In this document: piece after piece, positions 31,296 to 40,932 of the stretch
Position numbering within the stretch: position 1 is the stretch's first letter
Layout: each line of letters opens with the position of its first letter
NCBI GenBank assembly: GCA_018223375.1
Contig: JAGTTS010000002.1
Span: forward strand, 124,001-188,000
Direction: 5' to 3'
From: Clostridiaceae bacterium Marseille-Q3526
Lineage (GTDB): Bacteria > Bacillota > Clostridia > Lachnospirales > Lachnospiraceae
DNA length: 64,000 nt
Notes under the pieces: model-generated
Database searches by the model: none
The model's input: only the letters and a program-made list of their open reading frames with translations
Told to the model about the DNA's origin: nothing
Position numbers and translations under genes: made by a program

Positions 31296-34010
31296 ATGAG
31301 CAAGGTAGTTTTAATAGACGGACACAGTATTCTGAACAGGGCCTTTTACGGCGTGCCGGAGCTGACGAATTCGAAAGGGCTCCACACCAACGCCGTTTAC
31401 GGATTTTTAAATATTATGTTCCGGGTCATTGAGGATGAAAAGGCGGATCACCTGGCAGTGGCCTTTGATTTGAAGGAACCCACGTTCCGCCATAAGATGT
31501 ACGAAGCCTACAAGGGGACGAGAAAGCCTATGCCGGAGGAGCTGCGGGAGCAGGTTCCTGTGATTAAGGAGGTTCTCTCCGCTATGGGAATTCCCATCTG
31601 CTCTCTGCCTGGCTATGAGGCGGACGACGTGCTGGGAACCATCGCCGGCCGGTGCGCGGCGGCTGGAGCGGAGGTGGCCATCGTGTCAGGAGATCGGGAT
31701 CTGCTGCAGCTGGCGGACGAACATGTGAAGATCCGGATGCCCAAAACCACCAGAGGAGGCACGGAGATTAAGGACTACTATCCTGCCGACGTGAAGGAAC
31801 AGTATCAGGTGACACCGAAGGAATTTGTGGATGTGAAGGCTCTGATGGGCGACGCCTCCGACAACATTCCCGGTGTTCCAAGCATTGGGGAGAAGACGGC
31901 GACGGCTCTGATCACAGCCTACGGGAGCATTGAGAACGCTTATGCCCACATTGACGAGGTGAAGCCTCCCAGAGCACAGAAAGCCCTGAGAGAGCATTAT
32001 GACATGGCCCAGATGAGCAAGGAGCTGGCCTTAATCTGCACGGACTGTCCCATTGAGTTTTCCATGGAGGAGGCGAAAATGGGAAATCTCTACACACCGA
32101 AGGCTTACCAGCTGCTAAGCCAGCTGGAATTTAAGTCTCTGCTTCTGAGATTCGATGCGGATTCCAGAGCGGAAAACCAGGAAGAAAAACAGTTTCGCGC
32201 CGTTTCGAATCTTGAGGAAGCGGCGCAGTTGTTTGAACGCGCGAGAAAGAACGGCGAGGCAGGCGTCCAGCTGGCTGTGGAGGCGGGAGAGGTTCTGGCT
32301 CTGGGACTGGCCTTTGGAGAGCAGGATATTTACTGCATTCATACCTCAGATACCATTTCAGGAGAATATCTGACAGAGCAGCTGAACCGTCTGGCAGAGG
32401 GAGGAGCGGGACTGAGCTTTCTGGATTTGAAAAGCCAGCTTCCGTTTCTGCCGGCAGCAGACCGCCTGGGAGACTGCGGGGAGGATACGCCAGACAGCAG
32501 GCAGCTGTTTGACGCCGGAGTGGCAGGATATCTGCTGAATCCTTTAAAGGATACCTACGATTATGACGATCTGGCCAGAGATTATCTGGACATGACCGTC
32601 CCGTCCAAGGGCGATCTGATAGGTAAACAGTCCTTTGGCGATATCTTCTCGGAAATTACGATGGATCTGGGACAGGAGGCATCAGAGAACGGAAAAGAAG
32701 AATTAAATTCCGGGGAGCAGTGTCTCTGCTACATGGCCTATACTGCCTGGAAGTCCAGAGAGAGGCTTACAGAGAAGCTGAAGGAGACTGGCATGGAGGA
32801 ACTGTTTTTCTCCATTGAAATGCCTCTTATTTACAGTCTGTTCCACATGGAGCAGGCGGGAATCTGCGTAAAGAGGGAGGAGCTTCAGGCTTACGGCGAG
32901 CGGCTCCGGGGACAGATTGAGACGCTGGAGCAGGAAATTTATCAGGGAACAGGGGAGGTTTTCAACATTAACTCTCCCAAGCAGCTGGGTGAGATTCTGT
33001 TCGGGAAGATGGAGCTTCCCTACGGAAAGAAGACGAAGACAGGATATTCCACTGCCGCGGACGTGCTGGAGAAGCTGGCTCCCGAGTATCCGGTAGTGCA
33101 GAAAATTCTGGACTACCGCCAGCTGACAAAGCTGAAATCCACCTATGCAGACGGACTGGCCGGCTACATCCGGGCAGACGGCAGAATCCACGGAATTTTC
33201 AATCAGACGGTAACGGCGACAGGAAGGCTGAGCAGTACGGAGCCCAACCTCCAGAATATTCCCGTGAGGATGGAGCTGGGACGGGAGATACGCCGGGTCT
33301 TTGTGCCCCAGGAGGGCTGCGTCTTTGTGGACGCCGACTATTCCCAGATTGAGCTGAGAGTGCTGGCCCATCTGTCCGGGGACGAGCGCCTGATTGAGGC
33401 CTACAAAAAAGCGGAGGATATCCACGCCATCACTGCCTCGGAGGTATTCCATGTGCCTTTGGATCAGGTGACGCCTCTGCAGAGACGAAACGCCAAGGCA
33501 GTCAACTTTGGAATCGTCTACGGCATCAGCGCCTTTGGCCTGAGCGAGGATTTAAGCATTACCAGAAAGGAAGCGTTAGAGTATATTAACCGGTATTTCG
33601 AGACGTATCCTGAGGTAAAGAAATTTCTGGACCGTCTGGTGGAGGAGGGAAAGGAGCATGGCTATGTAACTACCATGTTCGGGCGCAGACGCCCCGTTCC
33701 AGAGCTGTCCTCTAAAAACTTCATGCAGCGTTCCTTTGGGGAGAGAGTGGCCATGAACTCTCCAATCCAGGGAACGGCGGCAGATATTATTAAAATCGCC
33801 ATGAACCGGGTAGACAGAAGACTGAGAAGAGAGGGCTTAAAGTCCAGGATTGTCCTTCAGGTGCACGATGAGCTTCTAATTGAGACATGGAAAGAAGAGC
33901 TTGACACGGTCAGGACGGTTCTCTCAGAGGAGATGAAGCATGCGGCGGATCTGAAGGTTTCTCTGGAATCAGATATGAAGACGGGAAATTCCTGGTTTGA
34001 GACGAAATAG
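31296..34010 (+). CDS. polA: DNA polymerase I
   Basis: The 904-residue protein has the 5'-3' exonuclease/FEN domain (VLIDGHSILNRAFYG, DLLQLADEHVKIRMP, GDASDNIPGVPSIGEKTA). A middle domain at about 300-480 follows, where the DxE motif of the proofreading exonuclease is missing. The polymerase domain has the conserved sites: TATGRLSSTEPNLQNIPVR, DADYSQIELRVLAHLSGD (motif A), RRNAKAVNFGIVYGIS (O-helix, motif B) and LQVHDELLIE (motif C). It removes RNA primers and fills gaps in repair and lagging-strand synthesis. Loss of proofreading is common in Gram-positive PolA. Confidence 0.96.
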   Translation: MSKVVLIDGHSILNRAFYGVPELTNSKGLHTNAVYGFLNIMFRVIEDEKADHLAVAFDLKEPTFRHKMYEAYKGTRKPMPEELREQVPVIKEVLSAMGIPICSLPGYEADDVLGTIAGRCAAAGAEVAIVSGDRDLLQLADEHVKIRMPKTTRGGTEIKDYYPADVKEQYQVTPKEFVDVKALMGDASDNIPGVPSIGEKTATALITAYGSIENAYAHIDEVKPPRAQKALREHYDMAQMSKELALICTDCPIEFSMEEAKMGNLYTPKAYQLLSQLEFKSLLLRFDADSRAENQEEKQFRAVSNLEEAAQLFERARKNGEAGVQLAVEAGEVLALGLAFGEQDIYCIHTSDTISGEYLTEQLNRLAEGGAGLSFLDLKSQLPFLPAADRLGDCGEDTPDSRQLFDAGVAGYLLNPLKDTYDYDDLARDYLDMTVPSKGDLIGKQSFGDIFSEITMDLGQEASENGKEELNSGEQCLCYMAYTAWKSRERLTEKLKETGMEELFFSIEMPLIYSLFHMEQAGICVKREELQAYGERLRGQIETLEQEIYQGTGEVFNINSPKQLGEILFGKMELPYGKKTKTGYSTAADVLEKLAPEYPVVQKILDYRQLTKLKSTYADGLAGYIRADGRIHGIFNQTVTATGRLSSTEPNLQNIPVRMELGREIRRVFVPQEGCVFVDADYSQIELRVLAHLSGDERLIEAYKKAEDIHAITASEVFHVPLDQVTPLQRRNAKAVNFGIVYGISAFGLSEDLSITRKEALEYINRYFETYPEVKKFLDRLVEEGKEHGYVTTMFGRRRPVPELSSKNFMQRSFGERVAMNSPIQGTAADIIKIAMNRVDRRLRREGLKSRIVLQVHDELLIETWKEELDTVRTVLSEEMKHAADLKVSLESDMKTGNSWFETK

Positions 34011-34032
34011 CGGCAGAGGCGGGAGAGATAAG

Positions 34033-34632
34033 ATGAGAGTAATAGGAATTACTGGGGGAGTGGGTTCCGGGAAGAGCGAGATTTTAAGACTTTTAAAGGA
34101 AGAGTTCGGCGCAAAGCTTCTCATGGCCGACGATATTGCCCATGAGGTCATGGCGCCGGGAGGCGAGGCCAGCCGCAGGATTGAGGAAGCCTTCGGGGCA
34201 GACTATTTAAAGCCGGATAAAAGTGTGGACAGACAGAAGATGGCAGAGCTGATTTTTAAGGATGCGGACGCCCTTGAAACCATGAATTCCATCGTCCATC
34301 CGGCAGTCTGGAGACGGATTGAGGAGGGCATCCAGACTGCATCGGAAAAGCTGGTGGCAGTGGAGGCCGCCCTGTTTGATGAGGAACACAACCGGATGTT
34401 TGACGAAGTGTGGTACGTCTATACCTCGAAGGAGAACCGGATCAGCCGCCTGATGGCCAGCCGCGGTTACAGCCGGAAAAAATGTATGGACATTATGGGA
34501 AATCAGAGGTCGGAAGAAGAGTTCCGGGCCATGGCGGACCGGATCATTGACAACAACCGGACGATAGAAGACGTAAGACAGCAGATAGAACGCATACTGA
34601 ATGAGAAAATGAAAGAGGAAGCACAAGCATGA
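34033..34632 (+). CDS. coaE: Dephospho-CoA kinase
   Basis: ATG 34033 lies 22 bases after polA; the frame overlapping polA is not needed. The 199-residue product starts with the P-loop GITGGVGSGKSEIL, has LMADDIAHEVM with the conserved Asp and His, then EAALFDE and SRLMASRGYSRKKC of the lid. It phosphorylates dephospho-CoA, the final step of CoA synthesis. A polA-coaE order is common in Firmicutes. Its stop overlaps the next ATG (ATGA). Confidence 0.95.
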   Translation: MRVIGITGGVGSGKSEILRLLKEEFGAKLLMADDIAHEVMAPGGEASRRIEEAFGADYLKPDKSVDRQKMAELIFKDADALETMNSIVHPAVWRRIEEGIQTASEKLVAVEAALFDEEHNRMFDEVWYVYTSKENRISRLMASRGYSRKKCMDIMGNQRSEEEFRAMADRIIDNNRTIEDVRQQIERILNEKMKEEAQA

Positions 34633-35426
34633 GAATGGTGAGCATTGCCAGCGGAAGCAGCGGAAACTGTATCTATATAGGAAGCGATCACACACACCTG
34701 CTGGTGGATGCGGGAATCAGCAATAAGAGGATCGAACAGGGATTAAATGACATAGGCATCAAGGGATCAGAGCTGGATGGGGTGCTGATTACCCACGAGC
34801 ACTCCGATCATGTGAAGGGGCTGGGGGTTCTGGCCAGAAAGCACGGAGTGCCTATTTACAGCACCAGGGAAACCCTGGAGGAGATCAAAACCATGAAAAG
34901 CCTAGGCGATTATCCGGAAGAGCTTTTGCGCCCTGTGGCCCACGACGTAGATTTTTTCATCGGAGATCTGGAGATCAAGCCCTTTAAAATCAGCCATGAC
35001 GCGGCCAATCCGGTGGCCTACCGGGTGCAGGAGGGGAAAAAGTCGGTGGCAGTGGCCACGGACATGGGAAATTATTCCCAGTACACCATTGATAGGCTTC
35101 AGGGTCTGGACGCTATTCTTCTGGAGTCAAACCACGATGTGAAGATGCTGGAGGCCGGTCCTTACCCTTACTATCTGAAAAAGAGAATTCTGGGGGAGTA
35201 CGGCCACCTGTCCAACGACAATGCGGGAAGGCTTTTAAGCTGTGTCCTTCACGATAACTTAAAGCACATTTTTCTGGGCCATCTGAGTAAGGAAAACAAC
35301 TATGAGGAGCTGGCCTACGAGACGGTGAAGCTGGAGATAGCAGAGAGCGATACGCCCTACCATTCCAGCGATTTCCCGATTACAGTAGCCAGACGGGATG
35401 CCGTCTCGGAGATTGTGACAGTTTAG
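34629..35426 (+). CDS. WalJ/YycJ-like metallo-beta-lactamase fold hydrolase
   Basis: A 265-residue MBL-fold protein with SIASGSSGNCIYIGS at the start, the metal site THEHSDHVKG, a further Asp in VAVATDMGN, and EYGHLSNDNAG plus IFLGHLSKENN with the late His. YycJ/WalJ proteins are thought to be 5'-3' DNA exonucleases, linked to mismatch repair in some firmicutes. The genomic neighbours polA and coaE fit a DNA-repair role. Translation is coupled to coaE by a 4-base overlap. Confidence 0.85.
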   Translation: MRMVSIASGSSGNCIYIGSDHTHLLVDAGISNKRIEQGLNDIGIKGSELDGVLITHEHSDHVKGLGVLARKHGVPIYSTRETLEEIKTMKSLGDYPEELLRPVAHDVDFFIGDLEIKPFKISHDAANPVAYRVQEGKKSVAVATDMGNYSQYTIDRLQGLDAILLESNHDVKMLEAGPYPYYLKKRILGEYGHLSNDNAGRLLSCVLHDNLKHIFLGHLSKENNYEELAYETVKLEIAESDTPYHSSDFPITVARRDAVSEIVTV

Positions 35427-35467
35427 TAAAAAAGAATGAAATAATAAAAATAAGGAGAAGAGAGATT

Positions 35468-35740
35468 ATGAGCAGAATTATTATCAGCGTAATTGGAAAA
35501 AACGATGTGGGAATGGCGGCAAACATCTGTACCTACCTGGCAGAGAGCAATATTAATATCCTGGATATCACACAGACGATTGTGAAGGAAATTTTCGATA
35601 TGATGATGATCGTGGATATTGCCAGATCCCCCAAATCTTTTGATGAGATTGCAAGGGAAATGGACGAGCTGGGACAGAGAATCGGAGCGTCTATCCGCTG
35701 CCAGCGAGAAGAAATTTTTACCAGCATGCACCGCATCTAA
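35468..35740 (+). CDS. ACT-domain protein (UPF0237)
   Basis: A 90-residue single ACT domain (IIISVIGKNDVGMAANICTYLAESNINILDITQ, then FDMMMIVDI). ACT domains bind amino acids or other small ligands and regulate partner proteins. This protein is almost always encoded just before a PFL/DUF711 protein, as here (15 bases apart), so it is likely its sensor subunit. ATG 35468 follows AGGAGAAGAG. Confidence 0.9.
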   Translation: MSRIIISVIGKNDVGMAANICTYLAESNINILDITQTIVKEIFDMMMIVDIARSPKSFDEIAREMDELGQRIGASIRCQREEIFTSMHRI

Positions 35741-35755
35741 GGAGGACACAAAACC

Positions 35756-37135
35756 ATGAGAAATACGATGATGATTAACATGCTGGAGGTCAATGAGACC
35801 AACAACATGATCGACAATGAAAAACTGGATGTGCGCACCATTACCATGGGAATCAGCCTCTTAGACTGCGCGGCCTCCACTGTGGAAGAGCTCAATGAAA
35901 AGATCTATCGGAAAATCACCTCCTACGCCAGAGATCTGGTCTCCACAGGAGACGCAATTGGACGCGAGTTTGGCGTTCCCATTGTAAATAAGAGAATTTC
36001 CGTTACTCCTATCGCTCTGGTGGGCGGCAGCGCCTGTAAAACAGAGGCAGATTTTGTCAGCATTGCGAAGACACTTGACCAGGCGGCCAGAGAGGTGGGC
36101 GTCAACTTTATCGGCGGATATTCCGCGCTGGTATCCAAGGGCATGACAAGAGCAGACGAGCTTCTGATCCGTTCCATTCCGCAGGCTCTGGCTTCCACAG
36201 AGCGGGTGTGCAGCTCCGTCAATGTGGGATCCACCAAGTGCGGACTGAACATGGACGCGGTACGCCTGATGGGAGAGGTGGTGCTGGAGACAGCCAAGGC
36301 CACCAAGGATCAGGATTCCCTGGGCTGCGCCAAGCTGGTAGTATTCTGCAACGCGCCGGACGACAACCCCTTTATGGCGGGAGCCTTCCACGGCGTCACA
36401 GAGGCGGAGGCTATCATCAATGTCGGAGTCAGCGGCCCCGGCGTGGTGAAGACGGCTCTGGAGAAGGTGAGAAGGGAGAATTTCGAGGTACTGTGCGAGA
36501 CCATTAAGAAGACAGCCTTTAAGATCACAAGAGTCGGACAGCTGGTAGCCCAGGAAGCTGCCAAGCGTCTGGGAGTGCCCTTTGGAATTATCGACCTTTC
36601 TCTGGCTCCTACTCCGGCAGTGGGAGACAGCGTGGCTGAGATTCTGGAGGAGATTGGACTGGAGCGGGTGGGCGCGCCTGGAACGACGGCAGCTCTTGCC
36701 ATGTTAAACGATCAGGTGAAAAAGGGCGGAATCATGGCCTCCTCCTATGTAGGCGGCTTAAGCGGCGCCTTTATCCCAGTCAGCGAGGATCAGGGCATGA
36801 TCGACGCGGTGACGCTGGGCGCTCTGACCATTGAGAAGCTGGAGGCCATGACCTGCGTCTGCTCCGTAGGACTTGACATGATTGCCGTACCGGGAGATAC
36901 CTCTGCGGCTACGATTTCCGGAATCATCGCAGATGAGGCTGCCATTGGCATGATCAACCAGAAGACGACGGCGGTCCGCCTGATCCCGGTGATCGGCAAG
37001 CAGATTGGAGATACGGTAGAATTCGGCGGTCTGTTAGGCTACGCTCCCGTCATGCCGGTGAACCGCTTTAAGTGCGAGGATTTTATCAGCCGTACAGGCC
37101 GGATCCCGGCTCCTGTCCACAGCTTCAAGAACTAG
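35756..37135 (+). CDS. PFL-family protein (DUF711/UPF0210)
   Basis: A 459-residue protein of the widespread UPF0210 family. It has LDVRTITMGISLLDC near the N-terminus, VNKRISVTPIALVGG, CSSVNVGSTKCGLNMDAV, GAFHGVTEAEAIINVGVSGPGVV, DLSLAPTPAVGDSV and a C-terminal RIPAPVHSFKN. The fold is related to glycyl-radical enzymes (hence PFL), but the glycine loop and catalytic cysteine pair of pyruvate formate lyase are not evident. The function is unestablished. The tight pairing with the upstream ACT protein suggests ligand-controlled activity. Confidence 0.9.
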   Translation: MRNTMMINMLEVNETNNMIDNEKLDVRTITMGISLLDCAASTVEELNEKIYRKITSYARDLVSTGDAIGREFGVPIVNKRISVTPIALVGGSACKTEADFVSIAKTLDQAAREVGVNFIGGYSALVSKGMTRADELLIRSIPQALASTERVCSSVNVGSTKCGLNMDAVRLMGEVVLETAKATKDQDSLGCAKLVVFCNAPDDNPFMAGAFHGVTEAEAIINVGVSGPGVVKTALEKVRRENFEVLCETIKKTAFKITRVGQLVAQEAAKRLGVPFGIIDLSLAPTPAVGDSVAEILEEIGLERVGAPGTTAALAMLNDQVKKGGIMASSYVGGLSGAFIPVSEDQGMIDAVTLGALTIEKLEAMTCVCSVGLDMIAVPGDTSAATISGIIADEAAIGMINQKTTAVRLIPVIGKQIGDTVEFGGLLGYAPVMPVNRFKCEDFISRTGRIPAPVHSFKN

Positions 37136-37151
37136 GCAAAGGTGAGATAAG

Positions 37152-38396
37152 ATGGAACAGGGACATAAGCTGGATGAGACGTTCGCTTTTTTTCTCAATG
37201 AGAAGCTGGATCGGATTATTTTAAGCAATCCCAGAACCAGGGACGGGTATGTTAAATTGATTCTCCGTCCCCTGATTCTCCAGGGCAGGCTTAAATTTCA
37301 GGCAGAAGAATTTACAGAGAAGCAGGCCTTCCATAAAAATATGAGTGCCAGGGAGGCGGCAGAGTACCTGAAAGATCAGCTTTCCAAACTCTACCGGAAC
37401 GGCGAGATTTTCTCGCTGCTTGGAAGCGGGACGATTCTGGTGGGAAAAAAAGGAACGGTGACTGTTAAGATAAAGAAAAAGGTCGTTTTAGCGGCGCCGG
37501 ATAAGAAGGCGGAAAAGACGGTGCAGACAGGCAGAACGAAGGCGGCGGATATCAGCCCGGAGGATCTGGCCAGGCTGAGCCGCCACAACCGCGCGAAGCA
37601 TTACGTGCTGCCGGAAGGGACGCCTGTTCCCTTCCTGGTGGATCTGGGGGTTATGACGAAGGACGGGGCGGTGGTAAAGGCCAAGTATGATAAATTCCGG
37701 CAGATTAACCGTTTCCTGGAATTTGTGGAGGATATCCTGCCCCGGCTGGACCGCTCGAAGGAGACAAGGATCATAGACTTCGGATGCGGAAAATCCTACC
37801 TGACCTTTGCCATGTACTATTATTTAAAGGAAGTGAAGGGATATCCTGTCCGAATTACAGGCCTGGATCTGAAAAAGGATGTGATTGCCCTCTGCAGCAG
37901 GCTGGCCAAAAAGTTTGGATTTGAAAATCTGACGTTCCTTCACGGGGATATCGCAGATTATGAGGGGGCCGATCAGGTGGACATGGTGGTGACTCTCCAC
38001 GCCTGCGATACTGCCACCGACTATGCTCTGGCCAAGGCAGTCCGCTGGGGAGCGAAAGTGATTCTGTCAGTTCCCTGCTGCCAGCACGAGCTGAACGGGC
38101 AGATTGAGAGCAGCCTGCTGGCTCCGGCCCTCAAGTATGGGCTGATTAAGGAGAGAATGTCTGCGCTTTTAACAGACGCTGTCCGGGCCGGCCTTCTGGA
38201 GGAGGCGGGCTACAGAACGCAGATCCTGGAATTTATCGACATGGAGCACACGCCGAAAAATATTCTGATCCGGGCAGTCCGCCAAGGAAAGCCCCAGAAG
38301 CAGCAGGGGCTTTCAGAGCTGATAGAGGAGCTTCACGCAGAGCCGACACTTTTAAGGCTTTTAAAGGAGCAGGGAAGTCTCCTGGTCCAGGATTAA
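37152..38396 (+). CDS. Class I SAM-dependent methyltransferase
   Basis: A 414-residue protein. The N-terminal third is a helical, basic domain of unknown role (ending near KTVQTGRTKAADIS). The C-terminal part is a Rossmann methyltransferase with motif I IIDFGCGKSYLTFAMYYYLKE, an acidic strand RITGLDLKKDV, and VVTLHACDTATDYALAKA with a CCQHE motif downstream. It resembles the Methyltransf_32 group; RNA or protein could be the target. The 3' end overlaps the convergent tmcAL gene by 36 bases. Confidence 0.82.
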   Translation: MEQGHKLDETFAFFLNEKLDRIILSNPRTRDGYVKLILRPLILQGRLKFQAEEFTEKQAFHKNMSAREAAEYLKDQLSKLYRNGEIFSLLGSGTILVGKKGTVTVKIKKKVVLAAPDKKAEKTVQTGRTKAADISPEDLARLSRHNRAKHYVLPEGTPVPFLVDLGVMTKDGAVVKAKYDKFRQINRFLEFVEDILPRLDRSKETRIIDFGCGKSYLTFAMYYYLKEVKGYPVRITGLDLKKDVIALCSRLAKKFGFENLTFLHGDIADYEGADQVDMVVTLHACDTATDYALAKAVRWGAKVILSVPCCQHELNGQIESSLLAPALKYGLIKERMSALLTDAVRAGLLEEAGYRTQILEFIDMEHTPKNILIRAVRQGKPQKQQGLSELIEELHAEPTLLRLLKEQGSLLVQD

Positions 38397-39617
38397 AACA
38401 GGCTGAGTGTACTCGTTTTGGAAGACGGCGGTTCTGCCGGGGAACGCTCCTGAGGCAGCTTTTTCACACCGGACGTTCTGATAGAGATGGGAAGACTGGA
38501 TTTCGCAGGCCAGCATGGCGGCGCCTGCGGGATCCAGTCTTTTTTCGGCTCCGGCCAGTTTGATGATGACTGGGATGGAGGAATTTTCCTTAATCCGCCG
38601 CAGAAGAGGGGCTGCGCTTTTTCGAAAGCCCAGAATTCTGGCGTAGGGGGCGAAGCCTGCCTCTTTAAAGAGATCCATCTGCCTTTGCTCAATTCCAAGG
38701 ATCAGGTGGATCAGCCCGCGGCTGACGCCTGTGTAGGTGAGCTGGCGGCTTTTCAGCTCCTTGATCCGCTGGTCAAAGGAAGCGAAGCCCGGGGCCAGCT
38801 TTTTGATTCTCGCCGCCAGCTCAGGCCGTATTTCCGCATAGCGTTCCGGCTCCTGCTCAGTCAGGAGGCGGTAATTCAGAAGCCCGGAAAAATCGTCTAA
38901 GAAGACGGGAATACTGCGGCAGACGGAGTCAAAGGAGGGATCGGGAAGGAGAAAACGCAGAGCCTGGACATCCGTTCCGCTCTGGAGAGCCTGGCGGACA
39001 GCCAGGGCAGATCCCAGCACACCGTCCAGGGAAGGATCGTGATAGCCTTTTCCTTCTCTTTTAATCGTAAAGCAGGAGAGAGGACTGCGCTGGCGCAGAA
39101 CAGCCTGGCAGTATTCCACCCCTAAAATATTGTTGGGGGAGGAGAGAAGCTTCGCCTCCTCCGCGCCCTCTTCTGCCAGGGCGGCGCTTCTGGCCTCGGG
39201 GAAGGTTTTTCCTTCCTTCAGAAAATCCTGCAGCCGTTTTTTAAACGATTCTGATTCTTCATTTAAGAGACGTGCCGCGCGCAGAATCGGTTCAATTTCC
39301 CCACATTCGCTGCCAAAACAGATGGAGTCCACGGCTCCCAGAGCGGTAAAGAGCGCCACAGCATAGGAGGCGAATTCTCTGGCTGAGGCGGTGGAGAAGG
39401 GGGCGGGCATCTCAAACACAAGGTCAGCTCCGCTAAGGAGAGCCGCCCGGGTGCGGCTGTACTTGTCGAACACAGCGGGAGCGCCTCTCTGGACAAAGCT
39501 TCCGCTCATCACCACTGCCGTATAGTCGGCGCCTGTCGTTTCCCTTGCCTTCTTTAAATGAAATAAATGGCCGTTGTGAAATGGATTATACTCTGTGATC
39601 AGTCCTGTTACATGCAT
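38361..39617 (-). CDS. tmcAL: tRNA(Met) cytidine acetate ligase TmcAL (YlbM-like)
   Basis: I set the start at ATG 39617 (MHVTGLITEYNPFHNGHLFHL), which matches the family start; the longer frame adds 16 residues upstream. The 418-residue product has the nucleotidyltransferase HxGH-type site NPFHNGHL, then VVMSGSFVQRGAPAVFDKYSR, GADLVFEMP and FGSECGEI. TmcAL activates acetate with ATP and acetylates the wobble cytidine (C34) of elongator tRNA-Met. Its acetate use fits the nearby pta-ackA genes only by chance, as far as I can see. It ends within the 3' end of the methyltransferase gene on the other strand. Confidence 0.9.
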   Translation of the reverse strand: MHVTGLITEYNPFHNGHLFHLKKARETTGADYTAVVMSGSFVQRGAPAVFDKYSRTRAALLSGADLVFEMPAPFSTASAREFASYAVALFTALGAVDSICFGSECGEIEPILRAARLLNEESESFKKRLQDFLKEGKTFPEARSAALAEEGAEEAKLLSSPNNILGVEYCQAVLRQRSPLSCFTIKREGKGYHDPSLDGVLGSALAVRQALQSGTDVQALRFLLPDPSFDSVCRSIPVFLDDFSGLLNYRLLTEQEPERYAEIRPELAARIKKLAPGFASFDQRIKELKSRQLTYTGVSRGLIHLILGIEQRQMDLFKEAGFAPYARILGFRKSAAPLLRRIKENSSIPVIIKLAGAEKRLDPAGAAMLACEIQSSHLYQNVRCEKAASGAFPGRTAVFQNEYTQPVLILDQETSLLL

Positions 39618-39706
39618 AGCTGCTTCCGCCTTTCTGAAGTTCCTGAATGATTCCGGCCCGGGCACGCGCAGGCCAAGGCTCTGAACGGAGAGGCCGGACT
39701 GTCATC

Positions 39707-39735
39707 ATTATATATAGAAGAAACGAAAAGGGCAA
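39707..39735 (-). promoter_or_regulatory. Candidate promoter of tmcAL
   Basis: Minus strand TTGCCC (39735-39730), 17 bases, TATAAT (39712-39707), about 90 bases before the start codon. Confidence 0.5.
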
Positions 39736-39812
39736 GGGAGGAATGAAACGACAGGTTAAAAAAGAAACAAGCCTGTTAAAAAAATATTTAATAAAAAATC
39801 GACAATTATCTC

Positions 39813-39841
39813 TTGTATACAATAAACAGGTGGTATATAAT
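39813..39841 (+). promoter_or_regulatory. Promoter of pta-ackA
   Basis: TTGTAT (39813-39818), 17 bases, TATAAT (39836-39841). It is 46 bases before the pta start codon. Confidence 0.65.
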
Positions 39842-39886
39842 GTTAGCAGAAAATACATTTATCTCTATGAAAGGGGTTTTTTAACC

Positions 39887-40888
39887 ATGGCATTTATTGA
39901 TTTAATGAAAGCAAAGGCAAAACAGGACAAGCAGACAATCGTTTTACCTGAGAGTAAAGATAAAAGAACATTGATTGCGGCTGCTCAGATTCTTCAGGAG
40001 GGCACAGCTGATCTGATCATGGTAGGCAAGGAAGAGAAGATCATGGATGGTGCCGGCTGGCTGGAAGTTGATTTAACAGGATTAAAAGTAGTCGATCCAG
40101 ATACAGATCCGAAGTTTGACCACTATGCAGAGACTCTGTTTGAGCTGAGAAAGCACAAGGGCATGACTAAGGAGAAGGCTGAGGAACTCTTAAAGACAGA
40201 TTATATCACATACGGCGTTATGATGGTAAAAGAGAAGGATGCAGACGGTCTCGTTGCAGGAGCATGCCATGCGACTGCAGATACTTTAAGACCTGCTCTT
40301 CAGATTTTAAAGACTGCTCCTGGAACAGAGCTTGTTTCCGGCTTCTTTATTATGGACGTTCCGAACTGTGAGTATGGTTCTAACGGCACTTTCTTATTCG
40401 CAGACTGTGGTCTGAATCAGGATCCGAACTCTGAGGAGTTAGCTGCTATCGCTGATTCCAGTGCTAAGAGCTTCCGCGCTCTGATAGGAGAGAAGCCGAT
40501 TATTGCCATGCTGTCCCACTCCACAAAGGGAAGTGCAAAGCATGCGCTGGTTGATAAGGTTACAAAGGCAGTTGAGATTGCACACGAGAAGTATCCGCAG
40601 CTTGATCTGGACGGAGAGCTTCAGTTAGACGCAGCGCTCGTTCCTGAGGTTGCTAAATCCAAAGCTAAGGGAAGCCCGGTTGCAGGCCATGCAAACGTTC
40701 TTATTTTCCCGAACCTGGACTGCGGAAATATCGGCTACAAGCTGGTTCAGAGACTGGCTAAGGCAGAGGCTTACGGCCCGATGCTTCAGGGTATTTCCAG
40801 ACCGGTCAACGATTTATCCCGTGGCTGCTCCGCTGAGGATATTGTAGGTGTAGTTGCTCTGACAGCTGTACAGGCTCAGATGTCATAA
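39887..40888 (+). CDS. pta: Phosphate acetyltransferase
   Basis: ATG 39887 fits the family start (MAFIDLMKAKAKQDKQTIVLPES); the upstream extension covers the promoter and is rejected. The 333-residue product is the short Pta type. Visible: CHATADTLRPALQILKT, FIMDVPNCEYGSNGTFLFADCGLN, AMLSHSTKGSA and FPNLDCGNIGYKLVQRL. It converts acetyl-CoA and phosphate to acetyl phosphate. With ackA, 44 bases downstream, it yields ATP and acetate from fermentation. Confidence 0.96.
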   Translation: MAFIDLMKAKAKQDKQTIVLPESKDKRTLIAAAQILQEGTADLIMVGKEEKIMDGAGWLEVDLTGLKVVDPDTDPKFDHYAETLFELRKHKGMTKEKAEELLKTDYITYGVMMVKEKDADGLVAGACHATADTLRPALQILKTAPGTELVSGFFIMDVPNCEYGSNGTFLFADCGLNQDPNSEELAAIADSSAKSFRALIGEKPIIAMLSHSTKGSAKHALVDKVTKAVEIAHEKYPQLDLDGELQLDAALVPEVAKSKAKGSPVAGHANVLIFPNLDCGNIGYKLVQRLAKAEAYGPMLQGISRPVNDLSRGCSAEDIVGVVALTAVQAQMS

Positions 40889-40932
40889 AGCAAAAATAAA
40901 AAGAATGTATATAAAGGAAAGGGTTAGGAGAC

